A stretch of DNA of 64,000 nucleotides from Nocardia arthritidis NBRC 100137 (GCF_001612765.1 NZ_BDBB01000018.1:124001-188000), one strand, 5' to 3'; positions 26,062-36,070 are shown, counted from the stretch's first letter. The notes: generated by a model from the sequence alone, not told the origin. Translations and numbers: made by a program.

Positions 26062-27726
26062 GTGGGCACTCATCGCAGCGGAACCAGGTCCCGGGGCGTC
26101 AGCAAAGGTCCGGTTATCGCAGTGGTCGCCGTTGCGTTACTGGCCGCGATCGTCGTCGGCTGGTTCCAGTTGCGCGATCGCGCGGCGGATCAGGACAGCG
26201 CGGCGGCGGCCGAATGCGTGGAGGGCCCCGCGACGCTCTGGGTGACGGCCGATCCCAGCATCGCGGCGCAGGTGCGGGCCGCCGCGGACAGCTACAACGC
26301 CACCCAGCCGAAAGTACGCGACCACTGCGCGCGGGTCAGCGTGACCGCGCAGCCATCCGCCGCGATCGTCGCCGCGTTCACCAGCGGCAAGCCGTGGGAC
26401 CAGGCGCTCGGCCCGCAACCGGCGCTGTGGATCGCCGATTCGACCCGCTCCATCGAATCCATGCGGGTCCCCGGCCTGATCGAGGGCACACCGGTGCCCA
26501 TCGCCGCCAGCCCGATCGTGCTCGCGGTACCGGAGGAGCTGCGTCGCGCACTGGAGCAGGCCGACGCGTCCTGGGCGGATCTGCCGCGGTTGCAGCAGGG
26601 ATCGCTCGGGGAGCTCGGACTGGACGGATGGGGCGGGCTGCGCATGGCGCTGCCTCCGGGGGACGCCACGCTGGCCGCGGCCACGGCGGTCGGGACCGCG
26701 GTCTCGGGAGTCGAGCCGCTCAGCGAACAGGCGGCGCAGTCCGGCCAGGTGGTCGCCGCGATCTCCGGGCTCGCCGCCGACGCGCCCGAAGCACCCGACG
26801 CCGCGGCGGTGCCCGCGCAACTCACGGGCCAGGACGCGCCGCTGCACGCGATAGCGGCTACCGAACAGCAACTCAAGGGCGTGACCGGAGTTGTGGCGTT
26901 CCATCCCGCCGGGTCGGCGCCGGTGGCCGATTACCCGGCCGCGCTGATGTCCGGTGCCTGGGTGGACAAGACGCAGAATCTCATCGCCGGACGGTTCACC
27001 GACTACTTGCGCAAGCCCGAGCAGGCGCAGGCGTTCGTCGCGGCCGGCTTCGGCAGTGCGCCCCCCGCCGCGGCCGCCGTCCCGCCGCGCGGCGCGCTCG
27101 ACAAGGTGCGCGTCACGCTGGCGAATCCCGTCCTCGGCGTGCGCTCGACGGTCCTGGTCGACGTCTCCGCCTCGATGGGGACCGCCGAGGGCTCCACGAC
27201 GCGATTGGCGAACGTCATCGCCGCGCTGAACTCCACCATGACGGTCATGCCGCCCGACTTCGGCCTCGGTGTGTGGACCTTCGGCAAGAACCTCGACGGC
27301 AACACCCCGTATCGGGTGGCGGCCGCCACCGCGCCGCTGACCGCCGAGCAGCGTACGAAGATCACCACCGCGCTCAGTTCGGTGCGCCCGGATGAGAACC
27401 GGTCCGACCAGGCCTATCCGTCCCTGATCGCGGCGTACAAGAACGCGGTCGCCGGGTACACGCCCGGCCGCACCAACTCGGTGCTGTTGATCACCGACGG
27501 ACCCGACGACGATTCCACGGTCACCGGCACCCAACTGGCCGCCGACATCACCGCGTCCATCGACCGCGCCCGCCCCGTGCGCATCGACGTGATCGTGCTC
27601 GGCGGCGGCGGCACCCAGACACTGCAGGCCTTGTCGCGGCAGACCGGCGGCAGCTACACCCGGCCGTCCACCTCCGACGACATCGGCTTCGGCAACGCCG
27701 TCGTCCAAGCGCTCACCACGCCGTAG
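26062..27726 (+). CDS. Membrane-anchored protein with solute-binding-like and VWA domains
   Basis: 554 residues: one N-terminal membrane segment (about 17-35), a region (about 50-345) resembling extracytoplasmic solute-binding proteins (TLWVTADPSIAAQVRAAADSYN; WDQALGPQPALWIADS), and a C-terminal VWA domain (about 370-554) with the MIDAS-type DVSASMG and LLITDGPDDD loops. The whole ectodomain should face the cell wall. Gene order matches Rv1836c near glcB in M. tuberculosis. The domain pairing suggests binding of a ligand linked to protein interaction, but no function is established. Confidence 0.88.
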   Translation: MGTHRSGTRSRGVSKGPVIAVVAVALLAAIVVGWFQLRDRAADQDSAAAAECVEGPATLWVTADPSIAAQVRAAADSYNATQPKVRDHCARVSVTAQPSAAIVAAFTSGKPWDQALGPQPALWIADSTRSIESMRVPGLIEGTPVPIAASPIVLAVPEELRRALEQADASWADLPRLQQGSLGELGLDGWGGLRMALPPGDATLAAATAVGTAVSGVEPLSEQAAQSGQVVAAISGLAADAPEAPDAAAVPAQLTGQDAPLHAIAATEQQLKGVTGVVAFHPAGSAPVADYPAALMSGAWVDKTQNLIAGRFTDYLRKPEQAQAFVAAGFGSAPPAAAAVPPRGALDKVRVTLANPVLGVRSTVLVDVSASMGTAEGSTTRLANVIAALNSTMTVMPPDFGLGVWTFGKNLDGNTPYRVAAATAPLTAEQRTKITTALSSVRPDENRSDQAYPSLIAAYKNAVAGYTPGRTNSVLLITDGPDDDSTVTGTQLAADITASIDRARPVRIDVIVLGGGGTQTLQALSRQTGGSYTRPSTSDDIGFGNAVVQALTTP

Positions 27727-27790
27727 CCGCGCGCACCCGGCGAAGTACCCGCATGTCACCTCCCTCCCGGGCTCTCGACACGCCGAATTG

Positions 27791-27806
27791 GTAAGTATAG
27801 ACTTAC
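27791..27806. promoter_or_regulatory. ArsR-type operator overlapping the promoter
   Basis: Perfect inverted repeat GTAAGT-ATAG-ACTTAC. A -10-like TATAGA (27796-27801) sits in its middle and the GTG start is five bases downstream, so a bound repressor would fully block a leaderless promoter. The adjacent ArsR gene is the expected binder. Confidence 0.65.
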
Positions 27807-27811
27807 GGTTC

Positions 27812-28153
27812 GTGGGCACTTACCGAGATGCCGCCCTCGACGCACTGGGCGATCCGACGAGACGGGCGATCTTCGAACGTCTCGGCGATGGGCCGTGCGC
27901 GGTAGGACAGCTGGCCGCGGGTCTGCCGGTGAGCAGGCCCGCGGTGTCCCAGCACCTCAAGGTGCTGGAACAGGCCGGTTTGGTGGCCCACGAAGCGGTC
28001 GGCACGCGCCGGGTCTACCGCTTGAATCCCACCGGTATCGACGCGCTGCGCGCGTACTTCACGCACTTCTGGACGACCGCGATGTCGGCTTTCCAGGACG
28101 AGGCGAACCGGCGCGCCGCCGAACAACGAACAGGCAAGGAGGAGCAGCCATGA
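27812..28153 (+). CDS. ArsR-family transcriptional regulator
   Basis: 113 residues with a winged-helix fold: DALGDPTRRAIFERLGDGPCAVGQLAAGLPVSRPAVSQHLKVLEQAGLVA, residues about 6-58, then the beta wing GTRRVYRLN. No metal-binding Cys cluster, so probably a non-metal ArsR of the group paired with SRPBCC/AHSA1 proteins. The GTG at 27812 is chosen over an upstream TTG at 27788 because the operator and -10 element occupy the intervening bases. It overlaps the SRPBCC gene by ATGA. Confidence 0.9.
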   Translation: MGTYRDAALDALGDPTRRAIFERLGDGPCAVGQLAAGLPVSRPAVSQHLKVLEQAGLVAHEAVGTRRVYRLNPTGIDALRAYFTHFWTTAMSAFQDEANRRAAEQRTGKEEQP

Positions 28154-28632
28154 CACAACAGGTCAACGGCAAGGACGTGCGAGTCGAACTCGTCGTCGAC
28201 GCACCGATCGAGACCGCCTACGAGGTGTTCACCTCTGGAATCGACCGCTGGTGGCCGCGTGAGCACCACATCGGCACCGGCCGGCTCGCCGAGGAGGTGA
28301 TCGAGCCGCGCGTGGGCGGCCGCTGCCTCGGCCGCGAGGAGGACGGCACCGAATGCCCGTGGGGAACGGTACTGGTCTGGCAGCCGCCCAGCCATTTCGC
28401 GTTCTCCTGGCAGATCGGCCTGGACTGGAAGCAGGAGACCGATCCGGAACGCGCCAGCCGCGTCGACGTCACCTTTTCGGCCATCGCTCCCGATCGCACC
28501 GCCGTCACGCTGGTGCACTCCGGTTTCGAGAGGCACGGACCGGGCTGGGAATCCATGCACGACGCTGTCGGCAGTGCGGGCGGTTGGCCGGACCTGGCGA
28601 ACAGTTACGCGAAAGCGGCCGCCGCGGCATGA
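28150..28632 (+). CDS. SRPBCC/AHSA1-family protein
   Basis: 160 residues, START-like helix-grip fold: VELVVDAPIETAYEVFTSGIDRWWP at the N-terminus, a central sheet (GGRCLGREEDG; FAFSWQIGLDWKQE) and a long C-terminal helix (GWPDLANSYAKAAAAA). Such proteins bind hydrophobic ligands in a central cavity. The ArsR-SRPBCC pair is common in actinobacteria; I infer a stress-responsive ligand-binding role regulated by the upstream ArsR. Converges on gcvP with a 25-base gap. Confidence 0.88.
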   Translation: MTQQVNGKDVRVELVVDAPIETAYEVFTSGIDRWWPREHHIGTGRLAEEVIEPRVGGRCLGREEDGTECPWGTVLVWQPPSHFAFSWQIGLDWKQETDPERASRVDVTFSAIAPDRTAVTLVHSGFERHGPGWESMHDAVGSAGGWPDLANSYAKAAAAA

Positions 28633-28657
28633 CGGCGAGGCGTGGCCGGGCCGGAGT

Positions 28658-31468
28658 TCAGCCCGCGTACGCCTCCAGCGGCGGGCAGGCGCACACGAGG
28701 TTGCGGTCGCCGTAGGCGCCGTCGATCCGGCGCACCGGCGGCCACACCTTCGCGCGGGCATGCCCGAGACCCCGCGGATACACGGCGACTTCCCGGCTGT
28801 AAGGGTGCTCCCACTCCCCCACCAGCGACGCCGCGGTGTGCGGCGCGCCGCGCAACGGGTTGTCGGTCACCGGCCATACACCCGCGGCGACCTGGTCGAT
28901 CTCCGCGCGGATGGAAATCATCGCCTCGATGAAATCGTCCAGCTCGGCGAGATTTTCACTCTCGGTAGGTTCCACCATCAACGTACCGGCCACCGGGAAG
29001 CTCATGGTCGGCGCGTGGAAACCGTAGTCCGCCAGGCGTTTCGCCACATCGTCGACGGTGACGCCGGTCTGTTTGGTGATCTCGCGCAGGTCCAGGATGC
29101 ACTCGTGGGCCACCATGCCGTGCTCGCCGGTGTAGAGCACCGGGAAATACTCGTCGAGCCGCCGCGCGATGTAGTTGGCCGAGGCGATCGCCGTCAGCGA
29201 GGCGCGGCGCAGCCCGTCGGCGCCCATCATGCGAATGTAGGCCCAGGTGATCGGCAGGATGGAGGCCGAGCCGTACTTCGCCGCCGACACCGCGTGGGAT
29301 CCCGTCTCCAGCGGATCGCCGGGGAGATACCGCGCCAGGTGCGCGCGCACCGCGACCGGGCCGACGCCGGGGCCACCGCCGCCGTGCGGGATACAGAATG
29401 TCTTGTGCAGATTCAAGTGGCTCACATCGCCGCCGAACCGGCCCGGCCGGGCGAGACCGACCAGGGCGTTCAGGTTGGCGCCGTCCACATAGACCTGACC
29501 GCCCGCGTCGTGCACCAGCGCGCACAACTCGGCGACCTCGTGCTCGTAGACGCCGTGCGTGGACGGATAGGTGATCATGATGCAGGCCAGGCGATCGGCG
29601 TGATCGGCGATCTTGGCGCGCAGGTCGTCCAGGTCGACGTCGCCGTTGGCGCGGCACTTCACCACCTCCACGCGCAGTCCGGCCATCGCCGCCGAGGCCG
29701 CGTTGGTGCCGTGCGCGCTGGACGGGATGAGGCAGGTGTCGCGGTGGGTGTCACCGCGATCGAGATGGTAGCGGCGGATCGCCAGCAGCCCGGCGTACTC
29801 GCCCTGACTGCCCGCGTTGGGCTGCAGGCTCACCGAGTCGTAGCCGGTGATGTCCGACAACCAGCGTTCCAGATCCGCGATCACCTGTAGCAGACCGGGC
29901 GCGTCCTCGACCGGCGCGTAGGGATGCACGCGCGCGAAACCCGGCCAGGTGATGGCCTCCATCTCCGCGGTGGCGTTCAGCTTCATCGTGCACGAGCCGA
30001 GCGGGATCATGCTGCGGTCCAACGCGATGTCCTTGTCGGACAGCGTGCGCAGATACCGCAGCATCGCCGTCTCGGTGTGGTACTTCGTGAACGCGGGGTG
30101 GGTGAGGAACTCCGAGGCGCGGTCCTCGATCGCCGCGATCGGCGCGGCCGTCCCCGGCTCGGACGACACCGCGGTACCGAAGGATTCGAGCACGGCCGCG
30201 ACATGCGCGGCGGTGGTCGCCTCGTCGCAGGCGATGCCGACGTGGTCGGCATCGACCAGGCGCAGATTGATGCCGCGCGACTTCGCTTTCGCCACGACGG
30301 CTTCCGCACCGCCGGGCACGTGCGCGAGCACCGTGTCGAAGAAACTGTCGTGCACGACCGCGCCATCCAGCCCGGCCGCGATCGCCGCGGCGTGCCCGTG
30401 CACCCGGCGCGCGATCGCCCGCAGCCCGTCGGCGCCGTGGTAGGAGGCGTACATCGCGGCCACGATGGCCAGCAGCACCTGCGCGGTGCAGATGTTGGAG
30501 GTCGCCTTCTCCCGGCGGATGTGCTGCTCGCGGGTCTGCAAGGCGAGCCGGTAGGCGACCGCGCCGTCCGCGTCGACCGAGACGCCGACCAGGCGGCCGG
30601 GCAGCTGACGGGCCTGCGCCTGCCGCACCGCGAGGTATCCGGCGTGCGGGCCACCGAAGCCGAGCGGGACACCGAAGCGCTGGGTGGTGCCGAAGCACAC
30701 GTCGGCGCCCTGCTCACCGGGCGGCGCGATCAGGGTCATGGCCAGCAGGTCGGCGCCGATCGCCACGAGCGCGCCGCGTTCGTGCGCCGACGCGATCAGT
30801 CCGGTGCGGTCCACCACGCGACCGGAGGCTCCGGGCGACTGCGCCAGCACACCGAAGAACTCCCCTTCGGGCAGCTCGCCGGTGGACAGGTCCGCCTCCA
30901 CGATCTCCAGGCCGAGCGGCTCTGCCCTGGTGTAGAGCACGGTCCTGGTCTGTGGGAACAGGTCGGCGTCGATCAGCAGCCTGGCGGAGTTCACCTTGCT
31001 CGCCCGGCGCAGCAACGTCATCGCCTCGGCGGCGGCGGTCGCCTCGTCCAGCATGGACGCGTTGGCGACGTCCATGCCGGTCAGCTCCGACACCATGGTC
31101 TGGAAGTTGAGCAGCGCCTCCAGCCTGCCCTGGCTGATCTCCGGCTGATAGGGCGTGTACGCGGTGTACCAGGCCGGATTCTCCAGTAGGTTGCGCACCA
31201 GCACCGGCGGGGTCAGCGTGTCGTAGTAGCCGAGCCCGATCATTGAGGTTGCCACGGTGTTCGATGCGGCCAGTCCAGCGAGTTCGGCGAGCACCTCGTG
31301 CTCGGAGGCCGCCGCGGGCAGCCCGGTCAGTCCGTCGCCGTCCAGGATGCTCGCGGGCAGCGCCGCGGCGGCCAGTTCGTCCAGCGACGGCACGCCGACG
31401 ACGTCCAGGATCCTGGCCAGTTCGTCCCGGTCGGGTCCGATATGGCGGTCGGCGAATGAGCGAGTCAC
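28658..31468 (-). CDS. gcvP: Glycine dehydrogenase (decarboxylating), P protein
   Basis: 936 residues, both halves of the fused P protein. PLP-dependent: it decarboxylates glycine and transfers the aminomethyl group to the lipoyl arm of GcvH, first step of the glycine cleavage system. The opening [13 protein letters not shown] and the PLP lysine in [16 protein letters not shown] are intact. The GTG start is supported by GGGAG five bases upstream. A tandem glycine riboswitch lies in the leader, and gcvH is 5 kb away in the same direction. GcvT is not in this window. Confidence 0.96.
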   Translation of the reverse strand: MTRSFADRHIGPDRDELARILDVVGVPSLDELAAAALPASILDGDGLTGLPAAASEHEVLAELAGLAASNTVATSMIGLGYYDTLTPPVLVRNLLENPAWYTAYTPYQPEISQGRLEALLNFQTMVSELTGMDVANASMLDEATAAAEAMTLLRRASKVNSARLLIDADLFPQTRTVLYTRAEPLGLEIVEADLSTGELPEGEFFGVLAQSPGASGRVVDRTGLIASAHERGALVAIGADLLAMTLIAPPGEQGADVCFGTTQRFGVPLGFGGPHAGYLAVRQAQARQLPGRLVGVSVDADGAVAYRLALQTREQHIRREKATSNICTAQVLLAIVAAMYASYHGADGLRAIARRVHGHAAAIAAGLDGAVVHDSFFDTVLAHVPGGAEAVVAKAKSRGINLRLVDADHVGIACDEATTAAHVAAVLESFGTAVSSEPGTAAPIAAIEDRASEFLTHPAFTKYHTETAMLRYLRTLSDKDIALDRSMIPLGSCTMKLNATAEMEAITWPGFARVHPYAPVEDAPGLLQVIADLERWLSDITGYDSVSLQPNAGSQGEYAGLLAIRRYHLDRGDTHRDTCLIPSSAHGTNAASAAMAGLRVEVVKCRANGDVDLDDLRAKIADHADRLACIMITYPSTHGVYEHEVAELCALVHDAGGQVYVDGANLNALVGLARPGRFGGDVSHLNLHKTFCIPHGGGGPGVGPVAVRAHLARYLPGDPLETGSHAVSAAKYGSASILPITWAYIRMMGADGLRRASLTAIASANYIARRLDEYFPVLYTGEHGMVAHECILDLREITKQTGVTVDDVAKRLADYGFHAPTMSFPVAGTLMVEPTESENLAELDDFIEAMISIRAEIDQVAAGVWPVTDNPLRGAPHTAASLVGEWEHPYSREVAVYPRGLGHARAKVWPPVRRIDGAYGDRNLVCACPPLEAYAG

Positions 31469-31524
31469 AACAGCTCCCAAGGTCGGGCGGGGTCGACCAC
31501 GCGGTCGACGGGTACCGGCCCTCC

Positions 31525-31721
31525 CCCTCTGTCGTGGCGCCTGAGAGATTCGGGTGCCGCGACCGGTGGCCGAGACCCTTTCCCCATGGGCGGGCGGCTC
31601 GAAGCCACCGCTTTCCAGAGGCGCCGAAGCCCGCACGGTCCTTTTTGCCTGAGAGATTGACGGGGAGGTGCTGCTCCTTCGGCGCTCGGACTCTTTTCGA
31701 GACCGAGACTCTCCCGCACGG
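31525..31721 (-). promoter_or_regulatory. Tandem glycine riboswitch controlling gcvP
   Basis: Two glycine aptamers in series on the minus strand. Aptamer 1 (31631-31721) has the closing stem CCGTGCGG with its partner, CGGGAGAG, GCCGAAGGAGC and the conserved AATCTCTCAGGCAAAAAGGAC. Aptamer 2 (31525-31620) has its P1 stem CTCTGG/CAGAGG and a second AATCTCTCAGGC. About 56 bases separate it from the gcvP start. Glycine binding turns these ON in known systems, so gcvP is expected to be induced by glycine. Confidence 0.93.
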
Positions 31722-31819
31722 CGGCGACGCACGGTCAGTTTATGCCGACGCCACGCCGGAGCGCGCCCCGGGACCCCGCGCGAACCGTGTCGTTCTGGTC
31801 ACTCGACCGGGACGCACGG

Positions 31820-33172
31820 TCAGACGGCCAGCCCCGCGCGCACTCTCATCGCGGCAAGCAAGATCGACTCGGCCTGGATGCCCACCAGACGGTCCAGCGG
31901 CACCTCGGCGCCCGGGGCGTTCTGCTCCACGTCGGCGCACCACTGCTGGAAGACCGCGGCGAACCGGTCGCGCTCGGCGGCCAGCAACGGCGCGGCGTCG
32001 CGGGCGTATTCCTCCTCCAGCAGGCGCAGCAACATGCCGCCCAGCCGCAGGCGCAGCATCGCGGTCCAGTCGTACTGCTCGACGAAGATCTCGCCCCTGG
32101 TCGCGATCCGGTTCCGTTCCGGCACAGCCTGTCTGCTCACCGCCAGCCCGGGCAATCCGGCGACCAGCGCGCGCACCGACCGCTCGAACGGGCTGCGACC
32201 GCTCAACCGGCCGTCGAGGCGGGCGAGCACCTCGGCGGCGACCTCCGCCATGGCCCGATAGTCGGCGGCGGTGGCATCGAGCAGGTCGCCCAGCACGCGG
32301 TCACCCGCCGAGCCGTCGCCGATGCGCGGATCGACCCACAGCGGCAATTCGCAGACCAGGATCGCCGTGCCGTAGCGCGCCGCGTAGTCCCGGCACCCAC
32401 CCCCGCCCAACGCGGCGACCGAGTCGAGGCCCTGCGCCGCGAGCAGATCGGCCATCGCCTCGAACAGCGGCAGTTCGAAGACGCCGGGCGCCAGCGTGCG
32501 CGCGCCCGGCGCGTCGGGCTCACCGTGGTAGATCGGCACGTCGGCCGCGGCCAGCAGAGCGGTCAGCGCCGACCAGTACTCGGGGTCACCGCCGGTGGTA
32601 TAGAAGAATCCGCCGCCGAATTCCGCGTTGTGCAGCGAGGCGATCAGCGCGGGGCGGGTACGGTCGATCAGCGACATCATCGCCCTTGTCTCCGGGAGCG
32701 GCACCCCGACGCGTCTGCCGCGCCACTCGGCCGGGAAGCACCATTCGGGTTGCTCGACCGCGGGCGGCCGGTAGAAGCCGCGCGCGACGCCGGTCCTGGT
32801 GTGCGGCCCGGCGAACCATCCTTCGTTCAACCGCGTCCCATCCGGATCGACACACAGCAGGAAGTGCCACGTGGCGCCGACGGTCACCGCCTCGTCCGCG
32901 GCCATCCGGCCGAGCAGGTGGCGAATCGTGGCCATGCCGATGGGCTCGTTCGGGTGCGGGTTGCCGAACACCAGGATGTGCTGCTCGCCCGATCCGACCG
33001 TCACCTCGCGAATCGGATCTCCACCGCGGGAGCGCCCGAGTTCGGTGATCGAGATCCGATCCGGGTGATCCGCGGCGAGCGCGTCGGCGAACGCGTCGAG
33101 TTCGTCGACGGTCGGAAACGCCTCGATCCGGCCGATCGACCCGACGAGACCGGTGATGTCGCCCGCACGCAC
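31820..33172 (-). CDS. M14-family zinc carboxypeptidase-like protein
   Basis: 450 residues without signal peptide. M14 features: VFGNPHPNEPIGM (the HxxE zinc motif, here H-P-N-E), a downstream zinc His in SLHNAEFGGGFF, and GTRLNEGWF-type substrate contacts. The C-terminal 150 residues are helical and not typical of carboxypeptidases. The GTG at 33172 is chosen because GGGGG lies four to eight bases upstream. Probable amidase or peptidase on small peptides or peptidoglycan fragments; location in the cytoplasm is unusual for M14. It starts 136 bases from the MerR gene behind it. Confidence 0.82.
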   Translation of the reverse strand: MRAGDITGLVGSIGRIEAFPTVDELDAFADALAADHPDRISITELGRSRGGDPIREVTVGSGEQHILVFGNPHPNEPIGMATIRHLLGRMAADEAVTVGATWHFLLCVDPDGTRLNEGWFAGPHTRTGVARGFYRPPAVEQPEWCFPAEWRGRRVGVPLPETRAMMSLIDRTRPALIASLHNAEFGGGFFYTTGGDPEYWSALTALLAAADVPIYHGEPDAPGARTLAPGVFELPLFEAMADLLAAQGLDSVAALGGGGCRDYAARYGTAILVCELPLWVDPRIGDGSAGDRVLGDLLDATAADYRAMAEVAAEVLARLDGRLSGRSPFERSVRALVAGLPGLAVSRQAVPERNRIATRGEIFVEQYDWTAMLRLRLGGMLLRLLEEEYARDAAPLLAAERDRFAAVFQQWCADVEQNAPGAEVPLDRLVGIQAESILLAAMRVRAGLAV

Positions 33173-33308
33173 GGCGCCCCCCTTTCGCTGCCGCCCCGGC
33201 CCCATCTCCCGCCGCCGACAGCGCTGTCACACACCACGGCCGGGAGGCTGCGCGCCTTACCCGGCCGTGGGAGCGTTGTTCCTGTATTTCGCGCTGACCT
33301 GGCGAATT

Positions 33309-33866
33309 CTAGCCCGTCTTGCGATTCATCCGCGCCTTGCGACGGAATGACAACTCATCCTCCGGACGCTCGGTGATCGCCGACGCGCGCTCCGCGGGGA
33401 AGTTGGCGATGGCGCCGGTCAGTTCGCGCATGGCGCCGCTGACGGCGATCCCGAAGACTCCCTGCCCACCCTGCAGTAAATCCACCACCTCCTCGGCCGA
33501 GGTGCACTCGTAGACCGAGGTGCCGTCGGAGAAGAGGGTGATCCCCGCCAGGTCCTGCACGCCGCGGCTGCGCAGATGGTCGACGGCTATCCGGATGTTC
33601 TGCAGCGAGATGCCGGCGTCGAGCAGCCGTTTGACGATCTTCAGGACGAGGATGTCCTTGAACGAGTACAACCGCTGACTCCCCGAGCCCGCCGCACTCC
33701 GGATGGACGGCACCACCAGACCGGTGCGCGCCCAGTAGTCGAGCTGCCGATAGGTGATTCCGGCCACCTGGCACGCACTGGGAACGCGATAGCCGACCAG
33801 ATCGTCAGGTACCGAGTCGTCGGGGAACAGGCCTGGCTGTACCACATCCTGCGATTGCTCTGCCAC
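33309..33866 (-). CDS. MerR-family transcriptional regulator (Rv1830 type)
   Basis: 185 residues. N-terminal helix-turn-helix: VPSACQVAGITYRQLDYWARTGLVVPSIR, with the MerR wing RLYSFKDILVLKIVKRLLDAGISLQNIRIAV. The C-terminus is a coiled or acidic domain without Cys ligands. This is the second MerR of the conserved gcvH-garA-FtsR-DUF151-MerR string in mycolate actinobacteria. GTG start with GGGAGTGG upstream. Targets are not known to me. Confidence 0.9.
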   Translation of the reverse strand: MAEQSQDVVQPGLFPDDSVPDDLVGYRVPSACQVAGITYRQLDYWARTGLVVPSIRSAAGSGSQRLYSFKDILVLKIVKRLLDAGISLQNIRIAVDHLRSRGVQDLAGITLFSDGTSVYECTSAEEVVDLLQGGQGVFGIAVSGAMRELTGAIANFPAERASAITERPEDELSFRRKARMNRKTG

Positions 33867-34053
33867 TGACCACTCCCTTGCTTCGCCGACGCATTCCCAG
33901 CCTCATCGATGACCCGGCTCCGTCACCGACCGAATCGGTGCGGATTCGGCCGAAACGGTCGTGGCCCAACTGTCGAGATTACTCCCCACGATTGTCCAGG
34001 GAGCGGCGTCATCGAGCCAAACGCGACGCGCGGAAAAAGTCTCGACCTCTACT

Positions 34054-34527
34054 TCAGCTATCGGTCGCCTTGAAGTCGTCGGGGGACACCGACTCGAGAA
34101 ACTCCTTGAACTTCTCGACCTCGTCCTCGCGCTCGTCCGGCATCACCAAGCCGGCTTCCTCGAGAACCGACTCCTCGGCATGGATCGGGCAACCCACCCG
34201 CAAGGCGATCGCAACCGAATCCGATGGCCGCGCCGAAATCCGCAGATCGTTCTCGAAGACCAGGTCGGCGTAGAACGTGCCCTCCTGCAGATCCACGATG
34301 CGCACCTCCTTGAGGGTGTGCCCCAGCTCGGTGATCAGGATCTTGATCAGGTCGTGCGTCAGTGGGCGGATCGGAGTCACCCCCTCCTGCTCGAGCACGA
34401 TCGCCGTCGCCTCTGCTTGCCCGATCCAGATCGGCAGATACCGATCGCCCGCCACTTCGCGGAGCAACAGCACGGGCTGGTTCTGTGGCTGCTCGACACG
34501 GATGCCGATCACGCGCATTTCGCTCAT
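34054..34527 (-). CDS. DUF151 (bifunctional nuclease-like) protein
   Basis: 157 residues, DUF151/BFN fold: EMRVIGIRVEQPQNQPVLLLREVAGDRYLPIWIGQAEATAI at the N-terminus and the conserved RPLTHDLIKILITELG segment; SARPSDSVAIALRVGCPIHAEE in the second half. Plant homologues have DNase/RNase activity; bacterial function is unproven. Start at the ATG with GGGAGG seven bases upstream (34527) rather than the longer frame. In M. tuberculosis this is Rv1829 in the same order. Confidence 0.9.
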   Translation of the reverse strand: MSEMRVIGIRVEQPQNQPVLLLREVAGDRYLPIWIGQAEATAIVLEQEGVTPIRPLTHDLIKILITELGHTLKEVRIVDLQEGTFYADLVFENDLRISARPSDSVAIALRVGCPIHAEESVLEEAGLVMPDEREDEVEKFKEFLESVSPDDFKATDS

Positions 34528-34687
34528 CGCACTGCCTCCCATACTCGCCGCCGGCCCGGCATGACCGCTGCAGAGCTCGCCGTACCACGAGTCTAGGCGA
34601 ACCCGCACCGGTCCAGCGATCCGTCTGCGCAGCCGAAATCACCGTGTTGGATCGCCGAAACCTACGGACCCGGGGCGCGCCCGGGGG

Positions 34688-35524
34688 TCAGCCCCCGAGC
34701 GAGCCCCGGACCGAGGACTTCACCAGACAGGTGTGCAGGGTCAGCGACAGCGCGGCCAGTTCGCGCACCGTCTCTTCCGCACGGGCGCGCGCCCCCGCGT
34801 CCCGGCTCTTCGCGATGGGGGCGACGATCTGTGCCACCAGCGCGGCCTCCCGGTCGGCGGCGAGCTTGAACGCACGCAGATGCCGTGCCTCCAAGCCGAA
34901 TTCGGCCATCGCCCGGGCCGTCTTGGCCAGCGTGACCGCGTCCGCGTCGAAGTACCCCGCCGGGCCTGGCGTGATCAGATTGGCCCGGATGAGGTCGTTG
35001 AGGAACCGCTCCTCGATCCCGGCCTGGTCGAGCAGATCGGCCCGGGTGACCCGGATTTCGTGATCGAACCGCAGATCATCCGGCGACACCTCACTCGGCA
35101 CGACACCGAGCCGCCGAGGCGCGGCCACCGGGCGCACCTCACGTTCGGAAACCGGCGCGGCTTGTCCGGCGTCCGCCGCGCCGGGTCCGGGCTCCGGCGC
35201 CCCGGCGCGGACGGAGTGCGCTCGGGCGCGGGCTTCCCGCACACCGAGCGTCGCCGCACCGCTGTCGATTGCCTCGAGCTGTTCCTTGATCACCTTCAAC
35301 GGCAGGTACTGATCGCGTTGCGCGGTCAGGACGAACCGGAGCCGTTCCACATCCGCCACGGAGAACCTGCGGTAACCCGAGGGTGTCCGCTCCGGCCGGA
35401 TCAGGCCCTCCGCTTCCAGGAAGCGGATCTTGGAAATGGTGACGTCGGGAAAGTCGGGACGCAGCAGGTCGAGCACGGAGCCGATCGACATTCCTCCGCG
35501 TGCCCACTGCGCCGCACCGGTCAC
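34688..35524 (-). CDS. ftsR: MerR-family regulator, FtsR/Rv1828 type
   Basis: 278 residues: MerR helix-turn-helix at the N-terminus (GSVLDLLRPDFPDVTISKIRFLEAEGLIRPERTPSGYRRFS), an Arg/Ala-rich middle of about 50 residues, and a C-terminal ligand-like helical domain (LRFDHEIRVTRADLLDQAGIEERFLNDLIRANLITP). The family member FtsR of Corynebacterium activates ftsZ; here it lies directly downstream of garA as in that genus, supporting the assignment. The GTG start keeps the same 11-residue lead before MSIG as the mycobacterial protein. Confidence 0.85.
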   Translation of the reverse strand: MTGAAQWARGGMSIGSVLDLLRPDFPDVTISKIRFLEAEGLIRPERTPSGYRRFSVADVERLRFVLTAQRDQYLPLKVIKEQLEAIDSGAATLGVREARARAHSVRAGAPEPGPGAADAGQAAPVSEREVRPVAAPRRLGVVPSEVSPDDLRFDHEIRVTRADLLDQAGIEERFLNDLIRANLITPGPAGYFDADAVTLAKTARAMAEFGLEARHLRAFKLAADREAALVAQIVAPIAKSRDAGARARAEETVRELAALSLTLHTCLVKSSVRGSLGG

Positions 35525-35584
35525 AGCGCCGGGTCCTTCATGACTCCGAGCCTTTCATGAGTGCGCGACCCGGCGCCGACGCCG

Positions 35585-36070
35585 TCATAGACTCCCCGCG
35601 CCCGCCGACGAGTCCGACACCTGGGCGCGCGGTCCGGTGAGGAACACCAGCCGGAACTTGCCGATCTGCACCTCGTCACCGTTCTGCAGTTCCGAGGAGT
35701 CCACCGGCTCCCGGTTCACGTACGTGCCGTTGAGGCTGCCCACATCGACGACCTGGAACGAATCGTCGTCCTGACGGAACTCGGCGTGCCGACGGCTGAC
35801 GGTGACGTCGTCGAGAAAGATGTCACTGTCGGGGTGGCGCCCCGCCGACGTGGTCGGCTGATCCAGCAGGAACCGCGAGCCCGCGTTCGGGCCGCGCTTG
35901 ACGACCAGGAGGGCCGCGCCAACGGGCAGACCCTCGACCCCTTGGACCGGCTGCTCGCCGGTCGGCTCTCCGGAGCGCGACGCGTCGACCTCGTTCAGGA
36001 AATCCGCGCGGAAGACCGACGTCGTCTCGGCCGCGGTCTCCCCGTAACCCGGGTCTTTGTTCTCGCTCAC
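35585..36070 (-). CDS. garA: FHA-domain protein GarA (OdhI)
   Basis: 161 residues. The N-terminal ETTSVF motif at residues 15-20 is the site where PknB/PknG phosphorylate GarA/OdhI; the FHA domain follows (LLVVKRGPNAGSRFLLDQP, AGRHPDSDI, SRRHAEF). GarA binds and inhibits 2-oxoglutarate dehydrogenase and controls glutamate metabolism; phosphorylation switches it off by self-interaction. GAGGAGAG precedes the GTG start. Upstream is gcvH and downstream FtsR, the conserved order. Confidence 0.95.
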   Translation of the reverse strand: MSENKDPGYGETAAETTSVFRADFLNEVDASRSGEPTGEQPVQGVEGLPVGAALLVVKRGPNAGSRFLLDQPTTSAGRHPDSDIFLDDVTVSRRHAEFRQDDDSFQVVDVGSLNGTYVNREPVDSSELQNGDEVQIGKFRLVFLTGPRAQVSDSSAGAGSL

